A DNA stretch of 64,000 bases from Agromyces albus (GTDB lineage Bacteria; Actinomycetota; Actinomycetes; Actinomycetales; Microbacteriaceae): positions 124,001 through 188,000 of the forward strand of contig NZ_SDPN01000001.1 of NCBI RefSeq assembly GCF_004134825.1. Direction: 5' to 3'. Below the pieces are notes generated by a model. That model made no database searches. It was not told the origin of the DNA and saw only the letters and a list, made by a program, of their open reading frames with translations. The translations under genes and the position numbers were made by a program. The first letter of the stretch is position 1. The number at the start of each line of letters is the position of its first letter. Below are positions 8,657 to 16,896 of the stretch, one piece after another.

Positions 8657-9793
8657 TCAGCCCTTCGCCGGGACGTGCCGTTCGTCGGGACCGTTGTAGA
8701 CGGAGAGCGGGCGGATAAGGGCGTTCGACGCCGCCTGCTCCATGATGTGCGCCGTCCACCCCGTGATACGGCTCGCCACGAAGAGCGGCGTGAACGTCTC
8801 GGTGTCGAAGCCCATGACGTGATAGGTCGGGCCGGTCGGGTAGTCGAGGTTCGGCTTGATGTTCTTGCGCTCGGCCATGCCCTTCTCGAGCGCCTCGTAG
8901 AGCTCGAGGAGGTCGCGGCGATCGTAGTGCTCGAGCATCCGCTCCATCGCATCGCGCATGGTCGGCACCCGGGAGTCGCCGTTCTTGTAGACGCGGTGCC
9001 CGAAGCCCATGATCTTGCGCTTCTCGGCGAGCGCGGCGTCGAGCCACGCCTCGGCGCGGTCGGCGGTGCCGATCTCGCCGAACGCGTGCATGACCGCCTC
9101 ATTCGCCCCGCCGTGCAGTGCACCCTTGAGGGCGCCGATCGCACCCGTGACCGCGGAGTACAGGTCGGCGAGCGTCGACGTGATGACGCGCGCGGTGAAG
9201 GTCGAGGCGTTGAAGGAGTGCTCGGCGTAGAGGATCATCGACACGTCGAACGCGTTGACGACCGCGAGCTCTGGGGCTTCGCCGAACGCCTGCCAGAGGA
9301 AGTTCGCCGAATAGCCGAGGTCGGCGCGGGGCTCCACGAACTCGAGGTCGTGACGGCGACGCTGGTCGTAGGTGATGATCGAGGGGAGCTTCGCGAGCAA
9401 GCGGATCGACTTGTCGAGGTTTGCCTCGAGGGAGTCGTCGGGCGTGTTCGGGTCGCTCGCGCCGATGACGCTCACAGCGGTGCGCACGACGTCCATCGGG
9501 TGCGCCGTGAGCGGGATCTCGTCGACGATGCGCTTCACCTCGTGGTCGAGCCCGCGGTGCGAGCGCTCGAGCTCCTCGAACGCGGCGAGCTGCGCGTCAT
9601 CGGGAAGCTCGCCGTACCAGAGCAGGTAGGCGACCTCTTCGAAGGTGACGGATGCCGCGAGCTCTTGCACCGGGTACCCGCGGTAGAGCAGCGAGTTCGT
9701 GTCGGAGTTGACCTTGGAGACGGCCGTGTAGTCGACCGGCACTCCAGCCAGGCCCTTGTAGATGACGGGCTCTGCCCCCTGCTGATCGCTCAT
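8657..9793 (-). CDS. prpC: 2-methylcitrate synthase
   Basis: The 378-residue enzyme condenses propionyl-CoA with oxaloacetate, the first step of the methylcitrate cycle. The short citrate-synthase form is clear: YRGYPVQELA near the N-terminus, ALHGGANEAV near residue 227 with a catalytic His, GFGHRVYKNGDSR near 263, and DYPTGPTYHVMG near 312. The length fits the bacterial PrpC/citrate synthase 2 class. A strong GAGGAG ribosome binding site precedes the ATG at 9793. Clustering with prpB and prpD distinguishes it from a housekeeping citrate synthase. A TAGGCT box at 9843-9848 (complement) could drive it with a short leader. Confidence 0.93.
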   Translation of the reverse strand: MSDQQGAEPVIYKGLAGVPVDYTAVSKVNSDTNSLLYRGYPVQELAASVTFEEVAYLLWYGELPDDAQLAAFEELERSHRGLDHEVKRIVDEIPLTAHPMDVVRTAVSVIGASDPNTPDDSLEANLDKSIRLLAKLPSIITYDQRRRHDLEFVEPRADLGYSANFLWQAFGEAPELAVVNAFDVSMILYAEHSFNASTFTARVITSTLADLYSAVTGAIGALKGALHGGANEAVMHAFGEIGTADRAEAWLDAALAEKRKIMGFGHRVYKNGDSRVPTMRDAMERMLEHYDRRDLLELYEALEKGMAERKNIKPNLDYPTGPTYHVMGFDTETFTPLFVASRITGWTAHIMEQAASNALIRPLSVYNGPDERHVPAKG

Positions 9794-9866
9794 CGTGCTC
9801 CTCGCGTGACGATGCGGCCGCTGCGGCGCGACCGCTCCCCCAGCCTACGACCTGCGGAGGGTGTCC

Positions 9867-9913
9867 GGTGGTCGAGTAGCGCCCGCCGCAGGCGGACGCG
9901 TATCGAGGCCACT
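9867..9913. repeat. Variant member of the interspersed REP-like palindrome family
   Basis: The sequence starts GGTGGTCGAGTAG and ends CGTATCGAGGCCACT, matching the ends of the 41-bp elements at 18258-18851, with a longer, altered centre. It lies between prpB and prpC, and its end coincides with the prpB stop codon. Confidence 0.7.
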
Positions 9914-10812
9914 CAGCGAGCGACGCGGAAGTTGAAGATCGAGGTGTCGAAGCGGTTGTAGCCCTCGTAGTCGATGAGCTCGTACAGGTCGGCACGATGC
10001 TGCATCTCGCCGAGGAGGCCGTTCAGGCTTCCGGATGCCTCGAGCTCGTCGAGCCCGCGGACGGCCGAGCCCATCGCGAGACGCAGCAGCGACACGGGCC
10101 AGATCACGAGGTTCATGCCGACATCCGCCAGCTGCTGCACCGTGAAGAGCTCGCTCTTGCCGAACTCGGTCATGTTGGCGAGGAGCGGCACGTCGACGGC
10201 GGCGCGGATCGCCGCGAACTCCTCGAGCGAGGCCATCGCCTCGGGGAAGATCGCGTCGGCGCCCGCGTCGACGAGCTTCTTCGCGCGGTCGACCGCGGCA
10301 GGAAGACCATCGACGGCACGGATGTCGGTGCGCGCCATGACGAGGAAGTTCGGGTCGCGGCGGGCGTCGACGGCGGCACGGATGCGCTGCAGGGCCGTGG
10401 ACTCGTCGACGACCTGCTTGCCGTCGAGGTGGCCGCAGCGCTTCGGGTTCACCTGGTCTTCGATGTGGAGGCCCGCGAGGCCCGCATCTTCCATCTCCTG
10501 CACGGTGCGGGCGACGTTCATCGGCTCGCCGAACCCGGTGTCGGCGTCGATGATCGCGGGCAGCTCGGTCATCCTGGCGATCTGCTTGCCGCGCCCGGCG
10601 ACCTCGGTGAGCGTCGTGAGGCCGATGTCGGGCAGTCCCAGGTCGGCCGAGAGCACGGCTCCCGAGATGTAGACGCCGTCGAAGCCCTTCTGCTCGATCA
10701 GCCGCGCGGAGAGCGGGTTGAACGCGCCTGGGAAGCGGAGGATCTCGCCGCTCGCGAGCCGTTCGCGGAAGAGCCGGCGCTTCTCGGCGGGCGCCGTGGT
10801 GGCGTACAACAT
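9913..10812 (-). CDS. prpB: 2-methylisocitrate lyase
   Basis: The 299-residue enzyme of the ICL/PEP-mutase fold cleaves 2-methylisocitrate to pyruvate and succinate. The catalytic loop KRCGH is at residues 124-128, preceded by IDADTGFG (88-95) and HIEDQVNPK, which bind the magnesium and substrate; length and motifs are typical of PrpB. It is separated from prpD upstream by 150 bases that carry a large symmetric operator. Its TGA stop abuts a REP-like element. Loss of carbon from propionyl-CoA as pyruvate completes the cycle begun by prpC and prpD. Confidence 0.95.
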   Translation of the reverse strand: MLYATTAPAEKRRLFRERLASGEILRFPGAFNPLSARLIEQKGFDGVYISGAVLSADLGLPDIGLTTLTEVAGRGKQIARMTELPAIIDADTGFGEPMNVARTVQEMEDAGLAGLHIEDQVNPKRCGHLDGKQVVDESTALQRIRAAVDARRDPNFLVMARTDIRAVDGLPAAVDRAKKLVDAGADAIFPEAMASLEEFAAIRAAVDVPLLANMTEFGKSELFTVQQLADVGMNLVIWPVSLLRLAMGSAVRGLDELEASGSLNGLLGEMQHRADLYELIDYEGYNRFDTSIFNFRVAR

Positions 10813-10851
10813 GGTGCGACTCTCTCTCAGCGCGATTCAGTCCAGGGGGCG

Positions 10852-10925
10852 TTTGCATGACATTCGCCCATTTGCATGACGTTCTCGCGCGTAAACGTCA
10901 TGCAAACCACCCCATGTCATGCAAA
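10852..10925. promoter_or_regulatory. Four-copy nested dyad operator upstream of prpB
   Basis: Two direct copies of TTTGCATGACRT (10852-10863 and 10871-10882) are mirrored by two inverted copies (10895-10906 and 10914-10925). The gaps are 7, 12 and 7 bases, so the whole array is symmetric around 10888/10889. It lies 40 bases upstream of the prpB ATG. Such an array fits cooperative binding of a dimeric or tetrameric repressor or activator of propionate catabolism. The TTTGC core recalls the TTTGCAAA sites of actinobacterial PrpR, but the TGAC extension does not. The cognate regulator is not in the immediate cluster. Confidence 0.8.
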
Positions 10926-10942
10926 CAGGGCCACTGCAGGAT

Positions 10943-10966
10943 CTGATGGAAGCAGGCCTCCATCAG
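10943..10966. other. Hairpin over the prpD stop codon
   Basis: Perfect 8-bp arms CTGATGGA and TCCATCAG with an 8-base loop span the prpD stop (10963-10965). There is no T tract on either side, so it may be an mRNA-processing or attenuation stem between prpD and prpB rather than a strong terminator. Confidence 0.45.
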
Positions 10967-12501
10967 AAGAGGCCCTGCGGGATGTCGATGCCGACGAGCG
11001 CACCGGGCGCCGCCGTGATCGTGAGGCCGCCGAGCTCGTCGGGGCCGAGTTCGGGCAGGCGCTGCGCGAGCTCGAGGAACCGCTCGATCTCGGCCTCCTC
11101 GAGCACCCACTCGGCGAGCGAGCGGAACTTCTGCACGTACTGCTCGCGGCCGAACGGACGGGCACCCAGCGGGTGCGCGTCGGCGACGGCGATCTCGTCG
11201 ACGATCTCGCCGCCGTCGGCGAGCTTGATGACGACCCGGCCGCCGAACGCCTTCTCGGCCATGTCGAGCGAGTGGTAGCGGCGCGTCCACTCGGGGTCTT
11301 CGACGGTCGTGACCTTCTTCCACAGCTCGACCGTGTCGGCGCGGTGGGCCCGCTCGGGCGAGTAGGAGTCGGCGTGGTTCCACGCGCCGTCCTGCAGGGC
11401 GACCGTGAAGATGTACGGGATCGAGTGGTCGAGCGTCTCGCGCGAGGCGTCGGGGTCGTACTTCTGCGGGTCGTTCGCCCCCGAGCCGATCACGAAGTGC
11501 GTGTGGTGCGAAGTGTGCAGCACGATCGACTCGATGCGTTCGGGGTCGTCGAGGATGAGCGGGTACTCCTCGTGGAGCTTGCGCGCGAGGTCGATCCACG
11601 CTTGCGCCTGGTACTCCGCCGAGTGCTCCTTCGTGTACGAGTCGAGGATGGCGCGCTTGGGCTCGCCCTCGTCGGGAATCGACACCTCGTAGGAGGCATC
11701 CGGCCCCCCGAGGAGCCAGGCGATCACGCCGTCTTCACCCTCGTAGATCGGCACGGGGCTCGTCTGCCCGCGCATCGCGCGGTCGACCGCTTCGACGGCC
11801 ATCTTCCCGGCGAACGCGGGGGCGTGCGCCTTCCACGTGGAGATCTCGCCCTTGCGGGACTGGCGGGTCGCCGTCGTGGTGTGCAGCGCCTGGCCGATGG
11901 CCTGGAAGATCGTCTCCTGGTCGAGGCCGAGGAGCGTTCCGATGCCCGCGGCGGCCGACGGACCGAGGTGCGCGACGTGGTCGATCTTGTGCTCGTGCAG
12001 CGAGATCGCCTTCGCGAGGTCGATCTGCACCTCGTAGGCGGTCGCGATGCTGCGCACGATGTCACGGCCGCTGAGCCCGCGGTTCGCAGCGAGGTGCTGG
12101 GCGACGGCGACGATCGGCGGGATGTTGTCGCCGGGGTGCGAGTACTCGGCGGCGAGGAACGTGTCGTGGAAGTCGAGCTCGCGCACGGCGACCCCGTTCG
12201 CCCACGCCGCCCACTCGGGAGACGTGCGGCGCGCGGCATCCGCGCCGAAGACGGTGGCGCCGTCGCCCCCGATCGAGACCGGGTGGGCGAGCGCCTGGCT
12301 CCGCGCCGACACCACCGGCCCGCGCCCGAGTGAGGCCGCCGCGACCGCAGCATTGTCGATGACCCGGTTGACGACCATCTCGATGACGTCGTCGTCGAGT
12401 TCGACTGGATCGACCGCGACGCCGGCCAGCTGCCAGGCGAGCTGGCCCTCGCGAGCGAGGTTCTCGTCACTCCGGTGTGTGCGCAAATGGTGGGTCTTCA
12501 C
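10963..12501 (-). CDS. prpD: 2-methylcitrate dehydratase
   Basis: The 512-residue protein of the MmgE/PrpD family converts 2-methylcitrate to 2-methyl-cis-aconitate. Supporting segments are [19 protein letters not shown] near residue 215, [15 protein letters not shown] near 375, and [20 protein letters not shown] near 405, all typical of PrpD. I place the start at the GTG at 12501: the frame stays open upstream, but the added 53 residues are arginine- and alanine-rich without similarity, and a TAGCGT box lies exactly seven bases before this GTG. Next in line are prpB and prpC on the same strand. Confidence 0.93.
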   Translation of the reverse strand: MKTHHLRTHRSDENLAREGQLAWQLAGVAVDPVELDDDVIEMVVNRVIDNAAVAAASLGRGPVVSARSQALAHPVSIGGDGATVFGADAARRTSPEWAAWANGVAVRELDFHDTFLAAEYSHPGDNIPPIVAVAQHLAANRGLSGRDIVRSIATAYEVQIDLAKAISLHEHKIDHVAHLGPSAAAGIGTLLGLDQETIFQAIGQALHTTTATRQSRKGEISTWKAHAPAFAGKMAVEAVDRAMRGQTSPVPIYEGEDGVIAWLLGGPDASYEVSIPDEGEPKRAILDSYTKEHSAEYQAQAWIDLARKLHEEYPLILDDPERIESIVLHTSHHTHFVIGSGANDPQKYDPDASRETLDHSIPYIFTVALQDGAWNHADSYSPERAHRADTVELWKKVTTVEDPEWTRRYHSLDMAEKAFGGRVVIKLADGGEIVDEIAVADAHPLGARPFGREQYVQKFRSLAEWVLEEAEIERFLELAQRLPELGPDELGGLTITAAPGALVGIDIPQGLF

Positions 12502-12508
12502 CCGTCCA

Positions 12509-12514
12509 ACGCTA
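12509..12514 (-). promoter_or_regulatory. Leaderless -10 box for prpD
   Basis: TAGCGT on the minus strand is followed by seven bases and the GTG start of prpD. This is the actinobacterial leaderless layout and supports the chosen start. It also lets prpD be expressed separately from the upstream gene. Confidence 0.6.
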
Positions 12515-12569
12515 GCGGGTGGGGTGCCGGATGCCGCGGCGGAACACGTTCTCCCAGCGCTTGCGCGGC

Positions 12570-13700
12570 TCAGCTCGGCCAGACCGGCTCGTGCACCTGC
12601 TCCTCGAGCACGCGTGCCGCGAGCCCGCGGTCGACCTCGCCGAGGGTCGCCGGACGCCACTTCGGCGAGCGGTCTTTATCGATCACCTGCGCTCGAATGC
12701 CCTCGCGCAGGTCGTGCTGCTCCATGAACCACGACACGAGCCGGAACTCCTGCTCGAGCGCGTCTTCGAGGCGCGGCAGGGTGCGGGCGCGGCGCACCGA
12801 CTCGAGCGTCAGCGTGAGCGCGGTCGGCGAGAGCGTCTCGAGCTCGTCGGCGGCAGCTGCGGCGTATGCGGAGGCGGCGGGGTCGAGCGGATGCCGCAAC
12901 AGCTCGGTCGCCGCCGGGTCGCCGATCCGGCCCGCGGCATCCGCTCGGCCCTCGGAGAATGCGCGCAGGCGCTCGATGATCTCGGCGACCGTGGGCGCGG
13001 AGTAGCAGGCGTCGACCCAGTCGCGTGAGAGGGCGAGTGTTGACGGGCCGGGCGTCTCGTCGAAGAGCATGACGATCTCGTAGGGACTGCCCGGGTCGGC
13101 GCGCTCGGTGAGGGCCTGCAGCAGGTGCGGAATGAGTTCGGAGGTCACGAACGCGTCGGCGAATCCCGCGTGCAGGGCGTCGGCGGCGTCCATCGTGCGG
13201 GAGTTGAGGCCGACGTGCACGCCGAGCTCGCCGGGCGCCCTGCCGAGCAGCCACGATCCGCCGACGTCGGGCGTGAATCCGATGCGGGTCTCGGGCATCG
13301 CGACGCGCGACCGCTCGGTGACGATGCGGATCGACGCGTGCCCGGCGAGGCCGATGCCGCCACCCATCGTGATGCCGTCCATGATCGCGACGACCGGCTT
13401 CGGGTAGCGGGCGATCATCGCATCGAGGCGGTACTCCGCCCGGAAGAAGGCGCGCGCCTCTTCGTGCCGGTCATCGGTCGCGTATCCGTAGAGCTCGCGG
13501 ATGTCGCCGCCGGCCGAGAAGCCGCGCTCGCCTGCGCCGTCGAGCACGACGAGCTCCACCTGGGAGTCGTGTCGCCAGTCCACGAACACCTCGGTGAGCC
13601 GCCGGATCATCTCGTAGCTCAAGGCGTTGAGCGCCTGGGGCCGGTCGAGCGTGACGTGGCCGACACCGTCGGCGACGCTCGTGGAGATATGGTCGCTCAC
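12570..13700 (-). CDS. Enoyl-CoA hydratase/isomerase family, 3-hydroxyisobutyryl-CoA hydrolase-like
   Basis: The 376-residue crotonase-fold enzyme has [14 protein letters not shown] near the N-terminus, an oxyanion segment [11 protein letters not shown] near residue 62, and [24 protein letters not shown] near residue 107. [26 protein letters not shown] then matches the long HIBCH subgroup that hydrolyses 3-hydroxyisobutyryl-CoA in valine catabolism. Length (about 340-380) also fits that subgroup rather than simple hydratases. It lies 68 bases upstream of prpD on the same strand. Valine breakdown yields propionyl-CoA, so placing it ahead of the methylcitrate genes makes metabolic sense. Confidence 0.85.
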   Translation of the reverse strand: MSDHISTSVADGVGHVTLDRPQALNALSYEMIRRLTEVFVDWRHDSQVELVVLDGAGERGFSAGGDIRELYGYATDDRHEEARAFFRAEYRLDAMIARYPKPVVAIMDGITMGGGIGLAGHASIRIVTERSRVAMPETRIGFTPDVGGSWLLGRAPGELGVHVGLNSRTMDAADALHAGFADAFVTSELIPHLLQALTERADPGSPYEIVMLFDETPGPSTLALSRDWVDACYSAPTVAEIIERLRAFSEGRADAAGRIGDPAATELLRHPLDPAASAYAAAAADELETLSPTALTLTLESVRRARTLPRLEDALEQEFRLVSWFMEQHDLREGIRAQVIDKDRSPKWRPATLGEVDRGLAARVLEEQVHEPVWPS

Positions 13701-13707
13701 GAGTCAC

Positions 13708-13713
13708 ACCGTA
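13708..13713 (-). promoter_or_regulatory. Leaderless -10 box for the HIBCH-like gene
   Basis: TACGGT (minus strand) is followed by seven bases and the GTG at 13700. It marks the likely first promoter of the HIBCH-prpDBC run. Confidence 0.55.
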
Positions 13714-13758
13714 GCGGCATCCCGCCCGGCGGCGTAGCCTCCCCTTCGAGGAGGGGTC

Positions 13759-14136
13759 ATGATCGAATCCGCGTTCCCGATTCTCGAAGTGCCCGACGTT
13801 GAGGCCGCGCTCGGCTTCTACCGCGACGGGCTCGGTGCCATGGTGGTCTACCGGTTTCCACCCGAGGGTCCGCCGGCGTACATCTCGCTACAGGCCGGCT
13901 CCTCCTCGATCGGCATCGGCTTCGCCGAGACGGTGACGCCGCCGTCGAACATGCTCCTGTGGTTCTACGTCGACGACGTCGATGCCGTCACGGCCGCGCT
14001 CGCCGCCCGCGGCGCCGAGGTGATCGAGGAGCCCGTCGACCAGGAGTGGGGCGAGCGCACGTCGCTCGTCACCGATCCGTTCGGCACGCGCGTGCGGTTG
14101 GGTGCGGCGATCTCGCCGCCGCCCGACGAGGAGTAG
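13759..14136 (+). CDS. VOC (glyoxalase/bleomycin-resistance) family protein
   Basis: The 125-residue protein starts at an ATG preceded by GAGGAGGGG. It has the two beta-alpha-beta-beta-beta modules of the vicinal oxygen chelate fold: FPILEVPDVEAALGFYRDGLG at the N-terminus, then LLWFYVDDVDAVTAALAARGAEV and TSLVTDPFGTRVRLG in the second half. Only some metal-ligand positions are evident, so it could be an antibiotic-binding or lyase-like member. It stands alone between the HIBCH-like gene and the GNAT/MarR pair; no specific function can be assigned. Confidence 0.85.
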   Translation: MIESAFPILEVPDVEAALGFYRDGLGAMVVYRFPPEGPPAYISLQAGSSSIGIGFAETVTPPSNMLLWFYVDDVDAVTAALAARGAEVIEEPVDQEWGERTSLVTDPFGTRVRLGAAISPPPDEE

Positions 14137-14150
14137 GGCCGGCCGTTTGC

Positions 14151-14852
14151 TCAGGTAGCCGGCGCGCTCGACGGTGCCGGCTCGAGCGCGAGCACCTCGA
14201 CGGGCGTGCGCAGCTCGAAACCGAGCCGTTCGTAGAGCCCAATGGCGGCCCGATTGGTCGCGTAGACGTGCAGGAACGGCGTCTCGCCTCGCGTCACGAT
14301 GCGGTCGGCCATCGCGGCGGAGAGCATCGCCGCGTACCCGTGACCCCGGTGATCGGGATGCGTGCACACGCCACTCACCTCGGCGAAGCCCTCGGGCTTC
14401 ATCCGCTCGCCCGCCATCGCCACGAGGCGTCCGTCGACGCGAACGCCGAGGAAGCCGCCGAGCTCGGGCGTGCGCGACTCGAACGGACCGGGCACGGTGA
14501 GCTTGGCCAGCGCGACCATCTCGGCGGCGTCTGCCGCGGTGAGCGGCACGAGGTCGGATGTCGCAGGCACGGCGCGCAATCGGTCGAGCACGAGTTGCAA
14601 GCCCCGGGCCGCCAGACGTGTGGTGGTGCCGGGCGGCAGCGGAATCGCGTCGCGCTGCAGCAGCACGACCGGACCGTGAGCGGCGACGAGCTCCCCGAGC
14701 CGCGCGAGGTGCTCTGGGTCGTCAGCGGCGACGGCCGCGAACGGCCCGATCTCGGGATCGAAGCGCCGGGCGAGGTCGTCGCCGACAGCGAGGTCGCGCT
14801 GGCGCGTCGTGAGGGCGCTCCACACCGGGCGATCGAGCGGATGCCGCGTCAT
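14151..14852 (-). CDS. GNAT family N-acetyltransferase, coupled to MarR
   Basis: The 233-residue protein has an N-terminal extension of about 120 residues, followed by a GNAT core with VSGVCTHPDHRGHGYAAML (acetyl-CoA-binding R/Q-x-x-G-x-G/A loop, near residue 170) and VYATNRAAIGLYERLGFELR near the C-terminus. The start codon overlaps the stop of the MarR gene as ATGA. MarR plus GNAT pairs, often fused, are common in actinobacteria and act in drug or metabolite detoxification. The acetylated substrate is unknown. The longer open frame upstream on this strand is an out-of-frame shadow of the MarR gene. Confidence 0.85.
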   Translation of the reverse strand: MTRHPLDRPVWSALTTRQRDLAVGDDLARRFDPEIGPFAAVAADDPEHLARLGELVAAHGPVVLLQRDAIPLPPGTTTRLAARGLQLVLDRLRAVPATSDLVPLTAADAAEMVALAKLTVPGPFESRTPELGGFLGVRVDGRLVAMAGERMKPEGFAEVSGVCTHPDHRGHGYAAMLSAAMADRIVTRGETPFLHVYATNRAAIGLYERLGFELRTPVEVLALEPAPSSAPAT

Positions 14853-15352
14853 CGCGTCGCCTCGGCAGCGTCGCGCACCGCGGCCGCCCGCCGGTCGAGC
14901 GGCACGAGGGCGAGCCGCGCCTCGATCTCGCCGAGCTGGCCGAGGAGCGGCCCCTCGAGGTCGCCGCAGAGATCGGCCACGGCGCGGTCGACGTGCGGCC
15001 ACACCGACCGTCGCGCCACCTCGACGACGCGCTCGCCCTCTGCGCTGAGCTGCACCGAGCGGCGTCGCCGGTCGCTCGACCCGGGCTGCACGGTGATGAG
15101 CCCGAGGTCGGCGAGGCGCGTGACACTGCGGGTGATGCCGGGCTGGCTCACGCCCACGGCTTCGGCGAGCTCGCCGATCGTGAGCCCGCCGGGGCGGTCG
15201 AGCGCGGCGAGCAGGGGGAACTGGCTCGCCGGCAGCGAGAGCCCGCTCGCCTCGATGAAGCGCGTCGTCTCGGCCTGCAACCGTTCGCCGAGCCGTTTCA
15301 GCCGGGAACCGAGCGCGAGATGACCGAGACCCTCGACGACGTCTTCGACCAC
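14849..15352 (-). CDS. MarR family transcriptional regulator
   Basis: The 167-residue protein has a winged helix (LTIGELAEAVGVSQPGITRSVTRLADLGLI, about residues 55-85) and the wing SSDRRRRSVQLSAEG. I prefer the GTG at 15352 because GAGGAGGA lies just before it; the ATG six codons upstream (15370) lacks a site and overlaps the inverted repeat that I take as the operator. The gene is divergent from a LysE-type exporter and is followed by a coupled GNAT gene. Likely role: ligand-relieved repression of its own operon and the exporter. Confidence 0.88.
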   Translation of the reverse strand: MVEDVVEGLGHLALGSRLKRLGERLQAETTRFIEASGLSLPASQFPLLAALDRPGGLTIGELAEAVGVSQPGITRSVTRLADLGLITVQPGSSDRRRRSVQLSAEGERVVEVARRSVWPHVDRAVADLCGDLEGPLLGQLGEIEARLALVPLDRRAAAVRDAAEATR

Positions 15353-15367
15353 GATTCCTCCTCGTTC

Positions 15368-15393
15368 CATAACAGGATATATAGCGCGTTATG
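15368..15393. promoter_or_regulatory. Candidate MarR operator between marR and lysE
   Basis: CATAAC (15368-15373) and GTTATG (15388-15393) form an inverted repeat with a 14-base A/T-rich spacer, an unusually AT-rich patch in this GC-rich region. It lies directly upstream of the MarR start and 23 bases before the -10 box of the exporter gene. The position supports autorepression and control of the exporter. Confidence 0.6.
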
Positions 15394-15415
15394 AATGTGC
15401 AAAGCGCCGCGGGAG

Positions 15416-15421
15416 TAGCAT
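15416..15421 (+). promoter_or_regulatory. Leaderless -10 box for the LysE-type exporter
   Basis: TAGCAT is followed by six bases and the ATG at 15428. No Shine-Dalgarno sequence is seen, consistent with a leaderless transcript. Confidence 0.6.
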
Positions 15422-15427
15422 CGCTCC

Positions 15428-16072
15428 ATGGTCCCCGTCGAGAACCTCTGGGCGTTCGCCCTGGCATCCGTCGTGCTCATCCTGATCCCCGGTCCGAGCG
15501 TGCTGTTCGTGATCGGTCGCTCGCTCGCGCTCGGGCGCCTCGGCGGCCTGCTCAGCGTGCTCGGCAATGCGATCGGCATGCTGCCGCTCATCGCCGCCGT
15601 GGCGCTCGGCGTCGGCGTGGTCGTCGCGCAGTCCGTTGTGATCTTCACGATCATCAAGTTCGTCGGAGCGCTCTACCTCGTCTACCTCGGCATCCAGGCG
15701 ATCCGGCACCGAGCGGATGCCGCTGCCGGCGTGAACGGCGAACTCCCGTCGCGGTCGCACTGGCGCCAGCTCGGCGAGGGGTTCATCGTCGGCGTCACGA
15801 ACCCCAAGACCATCGCGTTCTTCGTCGCCGTGCTCCCGCAGTTCGTCGACTTCAGCGGCGGACCGATCCCTCTGCAGTTGTTCGAACTCGGCGTCGTGTT
15901 CGTCGTGCTCGCACTCCTCTGCGACTCGGTCTGGGCTCTCGCCGCGAGTGGGGCCCGCACCTGGTTCGCCCGCTCACCGAGGCGCGCCTCGCACCTCGCC
16001 GCGACCGGCGGCGTCATGATGATCGGGCTCGGGGGCGTGCTCGCGTTCAGCGGCAACGGCAGCAAGCACTGA
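15428..16072 (+). CDS. LysE/RhtB family exporter
   Basis: The 214-residue membrane protein has about six hydrophobic segments. The family signature near the start (LIPGPSVLFVIGRSLALGR, about residues 17-35) and GEGFIVGVTNPKTIAFFVAVLPQF (about 118-141) are typical of LysE/RhtB amino-acid and small-metabolite exporters. It is transcribed away from a MarR gene with a shared inverted repeat in between, so export is probably induced by the MarR ligand. The substrate is not predictable from sequence. Confidence 0.9.
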   Translation: MVPVENLWAFALASVVLILIPGPSVLFVIGRSLALGRLGGLLSVLGNAIGMLPLIAAVALGVGVVVAQSVVIFTIIKFVGALYLVYLGIQAIRHRADAAAGVNGELPSRSHWRQLGEGFIVGVTNPKTIAFFVAVLPQFVDFSGGPIPLQLFELGVVFVVLALLCDSVWALAASGARTWFARSPRRASHLAATGGVMMIGLGGVLAFSGNGSKH

Positions 16073-16074
16073 CG

Positions 16075-16088
16075 GCGCCTGCAGGCGC
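16075..16088. terminator. Palindrome between convergent genes, possible terminator
   Basis: GCGCCTGCAGGCGC is a perfect 14-base palindrome a few bases after the exporter stop and before the convergent PEBP gene ends. It could fold into a short GC stem in either transcript. There is no T tract. Confidence 0.35.
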
Positions 16089-16103
16089 GGGAGTCGGCGG
16101 GGT

Positions 16104-16640
16104 TCAGTCGCCTGAGGCGGTGCCCACGAGGATGCCTCGGCCGAGCCCGTGGAAGAAGAGCTGCATGCCGAGGGTGGCGAGCGCGGCATCCGTCGACACG
16201 TCGACGTGCGGCACGTCGAGCGCGTGCACGACGAAGAAGTAGCGGTGCACTCCCGTTCCGGGCGGCGGCGTGGGGCCCGAGTAGCGGCGCTCGCGGTCGT
16301 CGTTCAGCAGCATGAGGGCGCCCTCGGGGAGGTTGTCGCCGCTCGCGGCGCCGGCATCCGTCGGCAGGCTCGTCTGGGTCGCCGCGAGGTTGACGACCGC
16401 CCAGTGCCACCAGCCTGAGGCGCTCGGGGCGTCGGGGTCGAAGCACGTGACGGCGAAGCTGCGGGTCTCAGCCGGGAAGCCGGTCCAGCTGAGCTGCGGC
16501 GACCGGTCGAGGCCGCGGTGGCTCGACCCCACTTGCGCTCGGTCGAGGGCGCCGTCGCCCCGCACATCGCTGCTCACGAGACTGAACGCCTCGACGGGCT
16601 TCAATCCCTGCAGGGCCTCGTACGGGTTGTAGTCGAACAT
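16104..16640 (-). CDS. YbhB/YbcL family (PEBP-like) protein
   Basis: The 178-residue protein starts at the ATG at 16640, with GAGGAG seven bases upstream. The frame is open further upstream but without a ribosome site. SPQLSWTGFPAETRSFAVTCFDPDAP (about residues 48-73), WWHWAVVNL and GVHRYFFVVHALDVP are characteristic of the phosphatidylethanolamine-binding protein fold, called Raf kinase inhibitor-like in bacteria. The biological role in bacteria is unclear. It is monocistronic and convergent with the LysE-type gene. Confidence 0.92.
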   Translation of the reverse strand: MFDYNPYEALQGLKPVEAFSLVSSDVRGDGALDRAQVGSSHRGLDRSPQLSWTGFPAETRSFAVTCFDPDAPSASGWWHWAVVNLAATQTSLPTDAGAASGDNLPEGALMLLNDDRERRYSGPTPPPGTGVHRYFFVVHALDVPHVDVSTDAALATLGMQLFFHGLGRGILVGTASGD

Positions 16641-16896
16641 CACGATCTCCTCGAGTCGGACGCCATCACGACGGTGCACCACGCCACAGGGGCGCAGGTC
16701 TCTCGCGACCAGCGTACGTCGCACGCTCTTTGGGCGACAGGCGTTGCCCGGCGATCCAGGACGTGCTCGGCCTTAACCTGAACTGATCGCGACGGAGCCG
16801 CCTGCCGTCCCGGCCGTCGGGTCGTCGCCGGCGAGACGAATCAGACCAGGTTCCTCGATCCACTCGATCATTTGTGGCGATGGAGCCATGGGTCGG

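Noticed and set aside
10813-10962. Riboswitch in the prpD-prpB gap
   Set aside because: The symmetry is that of a DNA-binding site array, with equal spacing, rather than a folded RNA, and no known aptamer pattern was seen.
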